Shown: piece by piece, positions 44,253 to 52,747 of the stretch
Layout: each line of letters begins with the position of its first letter
How positions within the stretch are numbered: the first letter of the stretch is position 1
Assembly: GCF_900167945.1 (NCBI RefSeq)
Contig: NZ_FUZA01000002.1
Span: 806,001-870,000, forward strand
Direction of reading: 5' to 3'
From: Dyadobacter psychrophilus
GTDB taxonomy: Bacteria > Bacteroidota > Bacteroidia > Cytophagales > Spirosomataceae
Length of the DNA: 64,000 nucleotides
The notes under the pieces: model-generated
The model's input: the letters and a program-made list of their open reading frames with translations, nothing else
Told to the model about the DNA's origin: nothing
Database searches by the model: none
Translations under genes and position numbers: made by a program

Positions 44253-46385
44253 ATGAAACGCTATGCATTGACTCTACTTTTTAGCCTTTTATGTTTATCT
44301 CCTTACAATCTGGTCTTTGGTAACAGCCCGTCGACCGCCGGCGCAGAAACATTCACGGTATGCGTGGAAGCCGAGAATTCCACGGGCGACGGCCCGATTA
44401 CCGAAGATCCGAATGCATCCAACGGCAAGACGCGTGGCGCACAGGATAACTGGAACCATTACGTGGAGTATGAGGTGAATGACGTGAAAGTCACCGGTTC
44501 GCACACCCTTAAGCTCCGTTACTATGCAGCCGGTAATGGTGTCGTAAATATCATGGTGAATGGAGCATTTGGTATCAGGGTAGGCTTGCCCGCCACGCAT
44601 TCGTGGAATATTGTCTGGGCAGAACACACCATGAACGTCAACCTGAACAAAGGCAATAACAAGATCCGGATCATGGGTGAGCCGTTTTACAGTCCTGTTC
44701 GCCAGGATAGGATCTGTGTGACAGGGAGCGCCGGTAATGAGGGACCCGTTTCGTGTGACTTCAATGTAACAGTCTCAACTTCCACTGCAACCCCTGCATG
44801 CTCGGAAGAATTTACGCTTGATGCAGGCTGCTCCGGGCCGGGTTGTGACGGGTTGGTGTATTCCTTGGTGGGCTCTGATATTTCCGTAACAGGCCAGTCG
44901 GCCAAAGTGAATGCGCCTCCGGCGAACGGAACATATTACTACTCGGTTGCTGCAAACAAAGAGGGTTGTCCGGGTAAAGTTGCCAATACAATGGTAACCG
45001 TTACCAGCTGTACGCCGGATCCTGAACCTTTCACTGCATGCATAGAAGCAGAAAATTCTAATGGTACCGGACCGATTACGGACGATCCCAATGCATCAAA
45101 TGGCAAGACGAGAGGTGCACCGGACAACTGGAACCATTACGTAGACTACATGGTGACCGGTGTGAAAGCTACCGGCTGGCATTTGCTGACGATACGCTAT
45201 TATGCCGCTGGAAATGGGATTGTAAATGTCATTGTGAACGGAGAATTTGGCATACGGACAGGCCTTCCAGCTACAAATTCGTGGAATATCGTCTGGGCGG
45301 AGCATACATTGCGCATTAAGCTGAATAAAGGAGATAACAGGATCCGCATTGTGGGAGAGCCATCTTACAGTCCGGTTCGGCAAGACAGAATTTGTATCAG
45401 AGGCGACGGCGGGCCCGACAATCCGCTCTGCGACTTTACCATCGAGGCCACCACTTTGAATGACAGGCCAGTATGTTCGGGTGCATTTACGTTGCGAGCC
45501 GAATGCGTGGGTTACGACTGCAATGCGGTTACTTATCAATGGAGCGGCAACGGCGTTGACAAGCCAGGCCGGTTTATTGATGTGAATGCTCCTGCATCCA
45601 ATGGAACATTCGCTTACACGGTTACAGCAGTTAAAGACGCTTGTGCGCCTAAAACCTCCACCGTCAATATCAGGGTAAGCAACTGCGGAGGTGTGCAGGA
45701 ACCTTTCAGTACCTGTATAGAATCAGAGGATGTAAGTGGCAGCGGACCGGTCTCGTCCGATCCCAATGCATCGAATGGCGGGACACGGGGTGCCGAAAAC
45801 AATTATAATTATTATTTAGATTATCCCGTAACCGGCGTGCAAACCGCAGGAACTTACCAGTTGAAACTCCGTTATTATGCCGCCCGCATTGCAAATGTAA
45901 GTGTGTCCGTTAACGGCAATATAGCCATCGCATCGGCGCAGCTTCCCGCCACTCATAGCTGGAATATCGTTTGGCGCGAGGAAACACTAAACATTCCGCT
46001 GTCAGTAGGAAACAATGTGATACGAATCCAGGGGTTACCTGGCGCAAGCTGTCGGCAGGATAGGATTTGCATAACCGGAGGAGGACAAAACGCAAGAATG
46101 GCTGCACCGGAGGCCGGTGAAGAAGGAGAAAATATTTTGTCACTGCAAGCATATCCAAACCCCACCAGATCAGAGTTTAAAGCCGTATTCCAATTAGAGC
46201 CGGGCAAGATAGGAACGCTTAGCGTTGTAGATATGAAAGGGAGATCCTGGCATGAGCGACAGGTAAAAGGCAAAGGAACGCACCAGGAGCGTATCAACCT
46301 GGAAGGAGCACCATCAGGTATCTATTTGCTGCAAGTAAAAAAGGGAGATTCTCTTGAAACGAAGAAAATACTTATTGCACAGTAA
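44253..46385 (+). CDS. secreted triple-CBM protein with type IX sorting domain
   Basis: A 710-residue exported protein with signal peptide (1-23, 'YNLVFG'). It has three copies of a ~125-residue CBM6/35-like carbohydrate-binding module, at about 34-156, 257-385 and 484-608. Each starts 'CVEAEN/CIEAEN/CIESED', followed by 'DPNASNGKTRGA' and 'RYYAAGNG', and ends 'RQDRICITG' or similar. Copies 1 and 2 are each followed by a Cys-rich Ig-like spacer. Residues ~630-710 form a type IX secretion C-terminal sorting domain ('LQAYPNPTRSEFKAVF', 'SGIYLLQVKKGD'). No catalytic domain is seen, so it is probably a surface glycan-binding or adhesive protein. Confidence 0.85.
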   Translation: MKRYALTLLFSLLCLSPYNLVFGNSPSTAGAETFTVCVEAENSTGDGPITEDPNASNGKTRGAQDNWNHYVEYEVNDVKVTGSHTLKLRYYAAGNGVVNIMVNGAFGIRVGLPATHSWNIVWAEHTMNVNLNKGNNKIRIMGEPFYSPVRQDRICVTGSAGNEGPVSCDFNVTVSTSTATPACSEEFTLDAGCSGPGCDGLVYSLVGSDISVTGQSAKVNAPPANGTYYYSVAANKEGCPGKVANTMVTVTSCTPDPEPFTACIEAENSNGTGPITDDPNASNGKTRGAPDNWNHYVDYMVTGVKATGWHLLTIRYYAAGNGIVNVIVNGEFGIRTGLPATNSWNIVWAEHTLRIKLNKGDNRIRIVGEPSYSPVRQDRICIRGDGGPDNPLCDFTIEATTLNDRPVCSGAFTLRAECVGYDCNAVTYQWSGNGVDKPGRFIDVNAPASNGTFAYTVTAVKDACAPKTSTVNIRVSNCGGVQEPFSTCIESEDVSGSGPVSSDPNASNGGTRGAENNYNYYLDYPVTGVQTAGTYQLKLRYYAARIANVSVSVNGNIAIASAQLPATHSWNIVWREETLNIPLSVGNNVIRIQGLPGASCRQDRICITGGGQNARMAAPEAGEEGENILSLQAYPNPTRSEFKAVFQLEPGKIGTLSVVDMKGRSWHERQVKGKGTHQERINLEGAPSGIYLLQVKKGDSLETKKILIAQ
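44340..46080 (+). repeat. three tandem-homologous CBM-encoding segments
   Basis: Three segments starting near 44350, 45025 and 45700 encode homologous modules and remain similar at DNA level, for instance in the codons for 'DPNASNG'. The spacing is about 680 bases. This looks like duplication inside the gene, with the third copy the most diverged. Confidence 0.75.
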
Positions 46386-46389
46386 AAAT

Positions 46390-46438
46390 AAGGGGCGGTC
46401 TGGTGATTAAAGCCAATAAGACATGTAGACCGCCCCTT
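46390..46438 (+). terminator. terminator hairpin after the CBM protein gene
   Basis: A perfect 12-bp inverted repeat, AAGGGGCGGTCT / AGACCGCCCCTT with a 25-base loop, lies immediately after the stop codon. A T run is missing, so termination may depend on the stem alone. Confidence 0.65.
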
Positions 46439-46489
46439 CAATGTAAACAAACCTGTGGTAAAAGGAACTCACGTGCGGATTAAATGATT

Positions 46490-46519
46490 TTAACTAACAG
46501 AATTCTTACAGTTAGTTAA
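46490..46519. promoter_or_regulatory. inverted repeat TTAACTAAC-N12-GTTAGTTAA
   Basis: Perfect 9-bp arms around a 12-base spacer that itself contains AGAATTCT, ending five bases before the start codon of the oxidoreductase gene. The layout suits a repressor dimer of the HxlR/MarR kind, though no such gene is adjacent. Confidence 0.5.
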
Positions 46520-46524
46520 TCGAT

Positions 46525-47547
46525 ATGGCAGACAAACTTATTCAGGATATACCATTTTCAATTCTTGATCTTGCACCGATCACGGAGGGAAATAATGCAG
46601 CCACAACATTTGGAAACAGCCTTCGCCTCGCACAGCGCGTTGAAGAACTGGGCTATAAAAGATATTGGCTCGCCGAGCACCACAATATGGAAAGCGTCGC
46701 CAGCTCGGCCACCTCGGTCCTGATTGGCTACATTGCCGGCGGCACAAATACGATCCGTGTGGGAAGCGGCGGCATTATGCTGCCCAACCATGCGCCGCTG
46801 GTGGTTGCCGAGCAGTTCGGAACATTGGCATCACTTTACCCGGGCCGCATTGATTTGGGACTCGGGCGCGCACCCGGCACAGACCAGGTGACTGCGCGCG
46901 CGCTCAGGCGCAACTACATGGAATCCGCCCAGGACTTTCCCGATGATGTGATTGCTTTGCAAACATTTTTTTCAAAAGAGAACAGTAATTCCAAAGTACG
47001 GGCGATTCCCGGCGAAGGGCTGGAAATACCGATCTGGATACTGGGTTCGAGTACAGACAGTGCGCAGTTAGCTGCACATCTGGGGTTACCCTATGCATTT
47101 GCAAGCCACTTTGCCCCCAACCATTTCCTGACCGCGATAGAGCTTTACCGCCGGAATTTCAGGCCGTCGCGATATCTTGCCCAACCTTATGTAATGGCTT
47201 GTGTGAATGTGATCGCAGCAGACACGAACCAGGAAGCAGAGCGTCTTGCTACCTCGTTCTTTCAGCTGGCCACAGGAATTATTACGGGCAAACGCCGTCC
47301 CTTGCAACCACCCGTGGAAACTATGGAAGGCCTTTGGGGAGAATATGAAGAAGCCGCAGTGAGACAAATGATGAAGTACACGTTTATCGGCGACAGGAAA
47401 AAAGTCGGCAGTGATCTTGCCTATTTTCAAAAACATACTCAGCTCGACGAGTTGATGGTCACCAGTCACATCTATGATCCAGAAGCGCGTATCCACAGCT
47501 ATGAAGTCCTGAAAAGCGTGCAGGTTGAAAATATTTTAGCTGATTAG
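46525..47547 (+). CDS. LLM class flavin-dependent oxidoreductase
   Basis: A 340-residue bacterial luciferase-like monooxygenase of the YhbW-type group. Typical stretches: '[14 protein letters not shown]', '[20 protein letters not shown]', '[20 protein letters not shown]' and '[17 protein letters not shown]'. These TIM-barrel enzymes use FMNH2 from a separate reductase or F420 to oxidise small organic substrates; the substrate is unknown. The gene is monocistronic, flanked by two hairpins, and carries a strong inverted repeat just before the ATG, consistent with inducible expression. Confidence 0.93.
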   Translation: MADKLIQDIPFSILDLAPITEGNNAATTFGNSLRLAQRVEELGYKRYWLAEHHNMESVASSATSVLIGYIAGGTNTIRVGSGGIMLPNHAPLVVAEQFGTLASLYPGRIDLGLGRAPGTDQVTARALRRNYMESAQDFPDDVIALQTFFSKENSNSKVRAIPGEGLEIPIWILGSSTDSAQLAAHLGLPYAFASHFAPNHFLTAIELYRRNFRPSRYLAQPYVMACVNVIAADTNQEAERLATSFFQLATGIITGKRRPLQPPVETMEGLWGEYEEAAVRQMMKYTFIGDRKKVGSDLAYFQKHTQLDELMVTSHIYDPEARIHSYEVLKSVQVENILAD

Positions 47548-47581
47548 CCTAATTGTCAAAGAAACCTGTTTTTAAAAAATC

Positions 47582-47617
47582 AACCCGCCCTCATCGTAGG
47601 GCGGGTTTTGTGTTTTT
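47582..47617 (+). terminator. intrinsic terminator of the LLM oxidoreductase gene
   Basis: A perfect 10-bp stem, AACCCGCCCT / AGGGCGGGTT, with a 6-base loop and a T-rich tail lies 35 bases past the stop. Confidence 0.88.
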
Positions 47618-47857
47618 AAACCCCTGAGAGAAGAGGGGAATTTACCTGTCATTTTCCGTAAAAATACCTGAGTGTAAATCAGTTAGAAGATAAAAGTGGC
47701 GCTTGCCGGTTAATAAGTAGTACTTGTTTTTTGCTTCGGGTATGACGTCGTTTGATCCGGATTTCATGAGTTTCTAACAGCTTCGTTAAAGATTTTTTGC
47801 TTGTTTCTGTACGTCAGTTTTGGACGTGCATTGAGAGTTCTACCTACTTAAATAGTG

Positions 47858-47864
47858 AAAGGAG
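47858..47864 (+). promoter_or_regulatory. Shine-Dalgarno sequence AAAGGAG
   Basis: AAAGGAG lies 7 bases before the ATG at 47872 and fixes the start of the small M64-cassette gene. Such a canonical site is unusual in Bacteroidota, where most starts in this window have none. Confidence 0.6.
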
Positions 47865-47871
47865 CCAAGCT

Positions 47872-48348
47872 ATGTCTACAGAAAACCAATCCAGATTAAT
47901 TGCAGTCAGGTATCCTTGTCCCGTCCGCCGCGTCACCATACAATGGAGCAGGCAGGAATGGAAGATCGTTAAACAAGTTCTCGTTCCCAGCATGACATTG
48001 CCTGCCCCGGACACATTGCCTGCCGGAGCGGAGAGCCTGGGTTTTTGGATAGAGGCTGTCGATGGCAAGGGAGGCATTTACCAGCGCGAAGTAATGCCCG
48101 ACCCGTTGCTGGGTATGGAGCAATTTGCAAAAGGCGGCGAAATGACGCGTTTAAACCATCCGCCGCATGACATTGCGCTCGAAATTCTCGTACCTGATGT
48201 AGCAGGCATATCCGAAGTACACCTCGTCTCAAACCAAAAGCCTCAGGACGGAGCTACCGCCAGCGGGCCAAAACGCACAGTCCTGGCATTGCCCAGGGAG
48301 ATAGGCGGCGACATACCCGACCACCCCGGCGGAGGACATCAGCACTAG
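47872..48348 (+). CDS. hypothetical protein paired with M64 peptidase
   Basis: A 158-residue soluble protein with no signal peptide. The strong SD site sets the start at 47872. It looks beta-rich: 'LIAVRYPCPVRRVTIQWSRQEWKIVKQV' in pattern, then 'LGFWIEAVDGKGGIYQREVMPDP'; the C-terminus is Gly/His-rich ('PDHPGGGHQH'). I recall similar short proteins next to M64-peptidase genes in other phyla, but cannot verify it. It lies 56 bases upstream of the large peptidase/VWA gene and is probably co-transcribed. It may be a partner or chaperone of that protein; function unknown. Confidence 0.65.
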   Translation: MSTENQSRLIAVRYPCPVRRVTIQWSRQEWKIVKQVLVPSMTLPAPDTLPAGAESLGFWIEAVDGKGGIYQREVMPDPLLGMEQFAKGGEMTRLNHPPHDIALEILVPDVAGISEVHLVSNQKPQDGATASGPKRTVLALPREIGGDIPDHPGGGHQH

Positions 48349-48404
48349 CGGCTGAACAGGCACATTCCATACTTTTTTTTACCCGTTTCAAACATCAAAT
48401 CACT

Positions 48405-51400
48405 ATGGCTGCTTCTGATGGAGAAATATTCGGACTGACCAAAATATTGGACAACGGTCCCGACAATCAAAGATTTAATATTGTCATTGTTGCCGAAGGC
48501 TTTCAGGGTGCGAATGCCGCCGCCCAGACTGACTTCAACACCCGCTGCCAGGATATCGTTGACGCATTCCGCGCCGAGCCCTGGTTTAGCGAAGGGTTGC
48601 TGGCCTCTATTAATATTCATCGCCTTAATGTCCGCTCGGATGATGCCGGCGCGGATAACCCCGCCACTTGCCCCGATATGTCGACTGCCACGGCAGTCTC
48701 AGCCGACACCTATTTCGATGCTACTTATTGTTCGTCAGGTATCAGGCGGTGCCTGGCCTGCGACTGGACACTTGTTCGCAGCACGCTTACCGCGCAATTG
48801 CCGCAATGGCATGCGGGCGCAGTGCTCGTCAACAGCGCTGAGCGGGGTGGCTGCGCCAGTGGGAATGTTTTTGCCACCGCACTCAGCGCCGACTGGCTCG
48901 ATGTGGTCATGCATGAACTGGGCCACGCCGCCTTTCGTCTCGCGGACGAGTACAGCACCTGGCAGGGATGTTCAAGCGGAGAAACAGATCGCGACAATGC
49001 ACCTGCCGGGGAGCCGGCAGATCCGAACATTACGGCCAGTTCCAGTCTTGCTGGCCTGAAATGGGCACACCTTGTGGGGCCGCTGACCCCGGTGCCCACC
49101 ATGCAGAATCCCGATTGTTCGGCCTGTGACAACCGCGCTAATGTAAGACCGGACGATCAAGAAATTGGCCTATATGAGGGTGCTGGCTATTATCATTGCG
49201 GATATTTTCGGCCGGCCTATACTTGCCGGATGCGCAGTTCTTCCCAACCGTTTTGCCGTGTATGTGCCGAAGCGGTACAGGAACGTTTAAGGCCATTTTT
49301 TACTGCTCCTGCCCTGGCTGCATCTGTATCCGAGCTTGATTTTGGGAGCGTCGGTAGCGGGTCAACACTAACGCTTACTTTTCAACTCAGCAATGTAGGC
49401 AGTGTTTCTGTCAGCGGTATTTCACTGAACAGCGATAGCCCCAACTTTTCTGTCGCGCCGAATTCGTTCGCCAGCATGGCCGCAGGGGAGACGCAAGTGA
49501 TATCGGTTACGTTCGGGCCTGCATTCACGAACGGCGACCGCACCGGAACGATTCTCATTACAAGTAATGCGCCTACGCTCAGCATCGAGCTGGATGCGAA
49601 CGTATGTACTCCTTCTGCGCGCATGGATATTCAGACAGCAGACGGAGCGACGACACTGAACTTCGGAGATGTTAGCCGGCGTCTTACCATGTATCGCTGG
49701 TTTGAAGTTCGCAACCGCCAGCGACCCTGCGCGTCGCAGTTGCACGTAACACTTGGCGGCACGCCAGCCGGTTTCGAATATGCACCTGGAACAAGCCTGA
49801 ACTTCACATTAGCGGCCCCAACGCCCGCTCAGTCTTTCACATCCCGGCGTGTTTATGTGGCGTTTTCATCCCCCGTAGCAGGAGGACCTGACTTCAACGG
49901 CAACCTGACCATCACCACTCCGGATGATGCAATAACACCTTCCGTCACCCTGAACCTGGTAGCCCGTGCAATCGACCCGCCGCCGGTAGATTCGGTGCTG
50001 GTCATAGACCGGTCGGGAAGTATGAGCGAGCCGACAGGCGTTCCGGGCGCTTCCAAAATGGATCTCGCAATCCAGGCTGCCAATCTTTACATTGCTTTGC
50101 TGAAAGACAATGACCGCATTGGTATAGTCCGTTTCAACCATTCAGCCAATAATCCCGGCGATGTGCTTCAAACCCTGGTTATTGCTGGAGACCCTGAAAC
50201 AGGCGCAGGAAGGGCGTCCGCACGGGGCGTGCTGACGGCTGCCAACCTCAGCCCGACAGGTGCAACGTCAATCGGAGGAGGGACGATCCTAGGAAGTACG
50301 GTGCTGGATACCGCTGTCGCCAATGCAAGGGCGGTGGTGGTATTGACGGACGGAATCCAGAACACTAGTCCGGACATCCCCGCCGCAAGCACAGCCGTCG
50401 CTGGAAAGATTCCCCGGCAACGCGTGTTTGCAGTAGGATTGGGGTTAAATCAGTTGGAAGACAAGCTTGTACAGCTGGCCTCAGTCAACAATGGTGTTGC
50501 GCAGATCACAGGCGAGCTGGCGGGTGACCGTGAGTTTTTGCTTCAAAAGCTTTATGTACAGATCCTGAGTGATGTGGCCGATGAAGCCTTTGTCCAAGAT
50601 CCTACCAACATCCTCTTTCCGGGTACCGAACAGGCTACCGACATATACATTGGGGAGGTGGATGTGGCTGTGGATTTCATCATCGTTTATCGCAAAGCTT
50701 CTGCTTATCCGCCCATTGAATTGTGGCTGGAGGCTCCCGATGGTACCATTGTGCGCCCCGGTGACGCAGGAAGCACTTTCCCGAATTTTATGTTTGTGAC
50801 GGGTGAAGGCCATGTTTATTTCAGATGTCAATTCCCGGCTTTCCCGGATCGTCCGCAGGCACACATTGGCCGTTGGCGGGTGTGGATGGCCAGTCGGCGG
50901 GGCCGGCCAGTGCTGAAACATGGGTACGCGCAGGGCAGCAGTGTGAATTTCTACTATTCCGTCATGGCTAAGGCGCGGAGTGACATGCGTCTGAATGGTT
51001 TTCTTTCGCAAAGCTCATATGAACCCGGTTCATCCATGCTCTTGGTTCTCGAACCAACTTTATATGGACAGCCGGTTAAGCTCGACGCCCCCGTAGAAGC
51101 ACGTTTTACGCGACCGGATGGTGTAGTCCGCATCATCACGTTGACAGAAACTGCATATGGACAATACAGCGGAACATTCAGCGACACCTACCAATTGGGC
51201 GTTTATCCTGTGTCAACCGTGGTTATGGCCACCACCCCTCTTGGTGCTATTGTAACCCGCTACCGGCTTTTCACGGGATTGGTCTTCAAGCCGGGACAAC
51301 CCGGTGGTGACCCGAATGGCGGCGACCCTAACGGCGGGGATCCGAATGGTGGAGGAAACGATCCGGATTGCCGCAAAGCCCTAGCTGTACAGAAGCAGCT

Positions 51401-51590
51401 TGGCGCTTTATTATTGCGGCTGGCGGAAAAGCATCCCGAGGAACGCGAGGAAATTGTACTGTTGCTTGGATGGTTAAAGCTTTTCATCGCTAATTGCTGC
51501 AAGTGTAAACGCTCCAAGGAGGATTCACGCAAGCTTCATGCGATCCTGGAAAAAGCCAGACAAATGCTTGACGAGGAAGAAGAGCTCTGA
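48405..51590 (+). CDS. M64 metallopeptidase / choice-of-anchor D / VWA multidomain protein
   Basis: A 1061-residue protein with no recognisable signal peptide. Order: M64 (IgA-peptidase-like) zinc peptidase (about 5-305) with the active site HELGH at 170-174 and 'LADEY' downstream; Hydin/ASPM-like choice-of-anchor D domain (about 310-405, 'LDFGSVGSGSTLTLTFQLSN'); a second beta-sandwich (about 405-525); a von Willebrand A domain with MIDAS DRSGS (Asp535-Ser537-Ser539) and a later Asp in 'VVVLTDG' (about 647); another beta-rich region; a (Gly-Gly-Asp-Pro-Asn)3 linker at 967-981; and a helical, Cys-containing C-terminus ('IANCCKCKRSKED'). Peptidase and metal-dependent adhesion-type domains in one chain suggest a protein-binding protease. 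How it leaves the cell, if it does, is not evident. Confidence 0.88.
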   Translation: MAASDGEIFGLTKILDNGPDNQRFNIVIVAEGFQGANAAAQTDFNTRCQDIVDAFRAEPWFSEGLLASINIHRLNVRSDDAGADNPATCPDMSTATAVSADTYFDATYCSSGIRRCLACDWTLVRSTLTAQLPQWHAGAVLVNSAERGGCASGNVFATALSADWLDVVMHELGHAAFRLADEYSTWQGCSSGETDRDNAPAGEPADPNITASSSLAGLKWAHLVGPLTPVPTMQNPDCSACDNRANVRPDDQEIGLYEGAGYYHCGYFRPAYTCRMRSSSQPFCRVCAEAVQERLRPFFTAPALAASVSELDFGSVGSGSTLTLTFQLSNVGSVSVSGISLNSDSPNFSVAPNSFASMAAGETQVISVTFGPAFTNGDRTGTILITSNAPTLSIELDANVCTPSARMDIQTADGATTLNFGDVSRRLTMYRWFEVRNRQRPCASQLHVTLGGTPAGFEYAPGTSLNFTLAAPTPAQSFTSRRVYVAFSSPVAGGPDFNGNLTITTPDDAITPSVTLNLVARAIDPPPVDSVLVIDRSGSMSEPTGVPGASKMDLAIQAANLYIALLKDNDRIGIVRFNHSANNPGDVLQTLVIAGDPETGAGRASARGVLTAANLSPTGATSIGGGTILGSTVLDTAVANARAVVVLTDGIQNTSPDIPAASTAVAGKIPRQRVFAVGLGLNQLEDKLVQLASVNNGVAQITGELAGDREFLLQKLYVQILSDVADEAFVQDPTNILFPGTEQATDIYIGEVDVAVDFIIVYRKASAYPPIELWLEAPDGTIVRPGDAGSTFPNFMFVTGEGHVYFRCQFPAFPDRPQAHIGRWRVWMASRRGRPVLKHGYAQGSSVNFYYSVMAKARSDMRLNGFLSQSSYEPGSSMLLVLEPTLYGQPVKLDAPVEARFTRPDGVVRIITLTETAYGQYSGTFSDTYQLGVYPVSTVVMATTPLGAIVTRYRLFTGLVFKPGQPGGDPNGGDPNGGDPNGGGNDPDCRKALAVQKQLGALLLRLAEKHPEEREEIVLLLGWLKLFIANCCKCKRSKEDSRKLHAILEKARQMLDEEEEL
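51303..51347 (+). repeat. three 15-base repeats encoding Gly-Gly-Asp-Pro-Asn
   Basis: Three in-frame 15-base units, differing only at third codon positions, encode a flexible linker between the VWA-containing part and the C-terminal helical domain. Copy number may vary between strains. Confidence 0.8.
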
Positions 51591-51703
51591 TGGATGGATT
51601 CAGAACTGCTGCGATATCATACAAGAACTTATTGTTCAAAATGAAATCTTTCAGAAGAATAATATTTCAGCATCTTCGTTCGGGAATGAGATAATTCCAT
51701 AAA

Positions 51704-52684
51704 ATGAAAAATATGAAATTTACCCTGGTGACATTCTTCGCATTGCTTTTGGTAAGCTGCAATAATGACGACATCGGGATTGAAGACGAAAACGGGCGCA
51801 ACTTTAAGCAGGACATGCGGGATTATGTGATAGGAATCAGCAAGTCAGCCAAGGCAGTGAACCCTGACTTTGCTGTTATTCCGCAAAATGGAATCGAATT
51901 GGTTACAACCAATGGAGAAGATGATGGCGGCCCTTCCACCGCTTACCTATCCGCTATCGACGGTAATGGCCAGGAAGATCTTTTCTTTGGTTATGAAAAT
52001 GATGACCAGGCTACGGAACCGGAGAATTCCAACTATTTGCGGCGACTGCTCGATGTTTCCAAAAATGCAGGTAAAAAAATTCTGGTTACAGACTACACTG
52101 CAACAGCATCAAAAATTGCCGACTCTTACCAAAAAAATGCTGCCGCGGGCTATGTATCGTACGCTGCGACGCAACGCAGTCTCGATGTTATTCCAACCTC
52201 CGTTCCTAACAATGTAAATGCAGGAAACATTACGTCATTGAGCCAGGCAAAGAACTTTTTGTATCTTATAAATCCTGAGCGTTATGCTACAAAGGCAGCT
52301 TTTATTGATGCGGTTGCTGCCACAAACTACGATGCGGTTATCATGGACTTATTTCTCAATGACGAACCATTTACCGCTGCCGAAGTGGAACAGTTACGCG
52401 TAAAGTCCAATGGAGGCAGTCGACTGGTAATTTGTTATATGTCCATAGGAGAGGCCGAAGATTATCGTTATTACTGGCAGGAAACCTGGGCAAAAAACAA
52501 GCCTGCCTGGATAGCAGCTGAAAATCCCGACTGGCCCGGTAACTACAAAGTGAAATACTGGAATGAGGAATGGCAGGGCCTTATTTATAAGAACCAGGAC
52601 TCCTACCTTAGCAAAATTGTTGCCTCCGGTTTCGACGGGGTTTACCTTGATATTATTGATGCCTTTGAATATTTTGAAGATTAA
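51704..52684 (+). CDS. TM1410/MJ1477-like putative glycoside hydrolase lipoprotein
   Basis: A 326-residue lipoprotein (lipobox 'LLVSC', Cys19). The body resembles the TM1410/endo-alpha-1,4-polygalactosaminidase-like TIM-barrel group (near GH114): 'FLYLINPERY', 'YDAVIMDLFLNDEPFTAAEVEQL', 'RLVICYMSIGEAEDYRYYWQ', 'NPDWPGNYKVKYWNEEWQGL' and 'GFDGVYLDIIDAFEYFE'. The two Asp/Glu-bearing strand ends ('MDLF', 'YLDIIDA') are where the family carries its proposed catalytic acids. The substrate may be an amino-sugar polysaccharide; this is family-based. It follows the M64 gene by about 110 bases with no evident terminator between. Confidence 0.8.
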   Translation: MKNMKFTLVTFFALLLVSCNNDDIGIEDENGRNFKQDMRDYVIGISKSAKAVNPDFAVIPQNGIELVTTNGEDDGGPSTAYLSAIDGNGQEDLFFGYENDDQATEPENSNYLRRLLDVSKNAGKKILVTDYTATASKIADSYQKNAAAGYVSYAATQRSLDVIPTSVPNNVNAGNITSLSQAKNFLYLINPERYATKAAFIDAVAATNYDAVIMDLFLNDEPFTAAEVEQLRVKSNGGSRLVICYMSIGEAEDYRYYWQETWAKNKPAWIAAENPDWPGNYKVKYWNEEWQGLIYKNQDSYLSKIVASGFDGVYLDIIDAFEYFED

Positions 52685-52747
52685 GCAGATTTTCGAGGCA
52701 ATGTAGCGTTCACGCAGGATCAGACGGGAAAGTTACGCACCATCAAC

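Larger units (their letters stand above)
47548..47871. other. intergenic region before the M64 cassette
   Basis: After the terminator at 47582-47617 I see no gene. A partial promoter match (CAGTTTTG at 47815-47822) and a true Shine-Dalgarno sequence at 47858-47864 lie near its end. Confidence 0.5.

Noticed and set aside
51303..51347. CRISPR-like or mobile repeat
   Set aside because: The 15-base units are in frame with no spacers and encode a protein linker.
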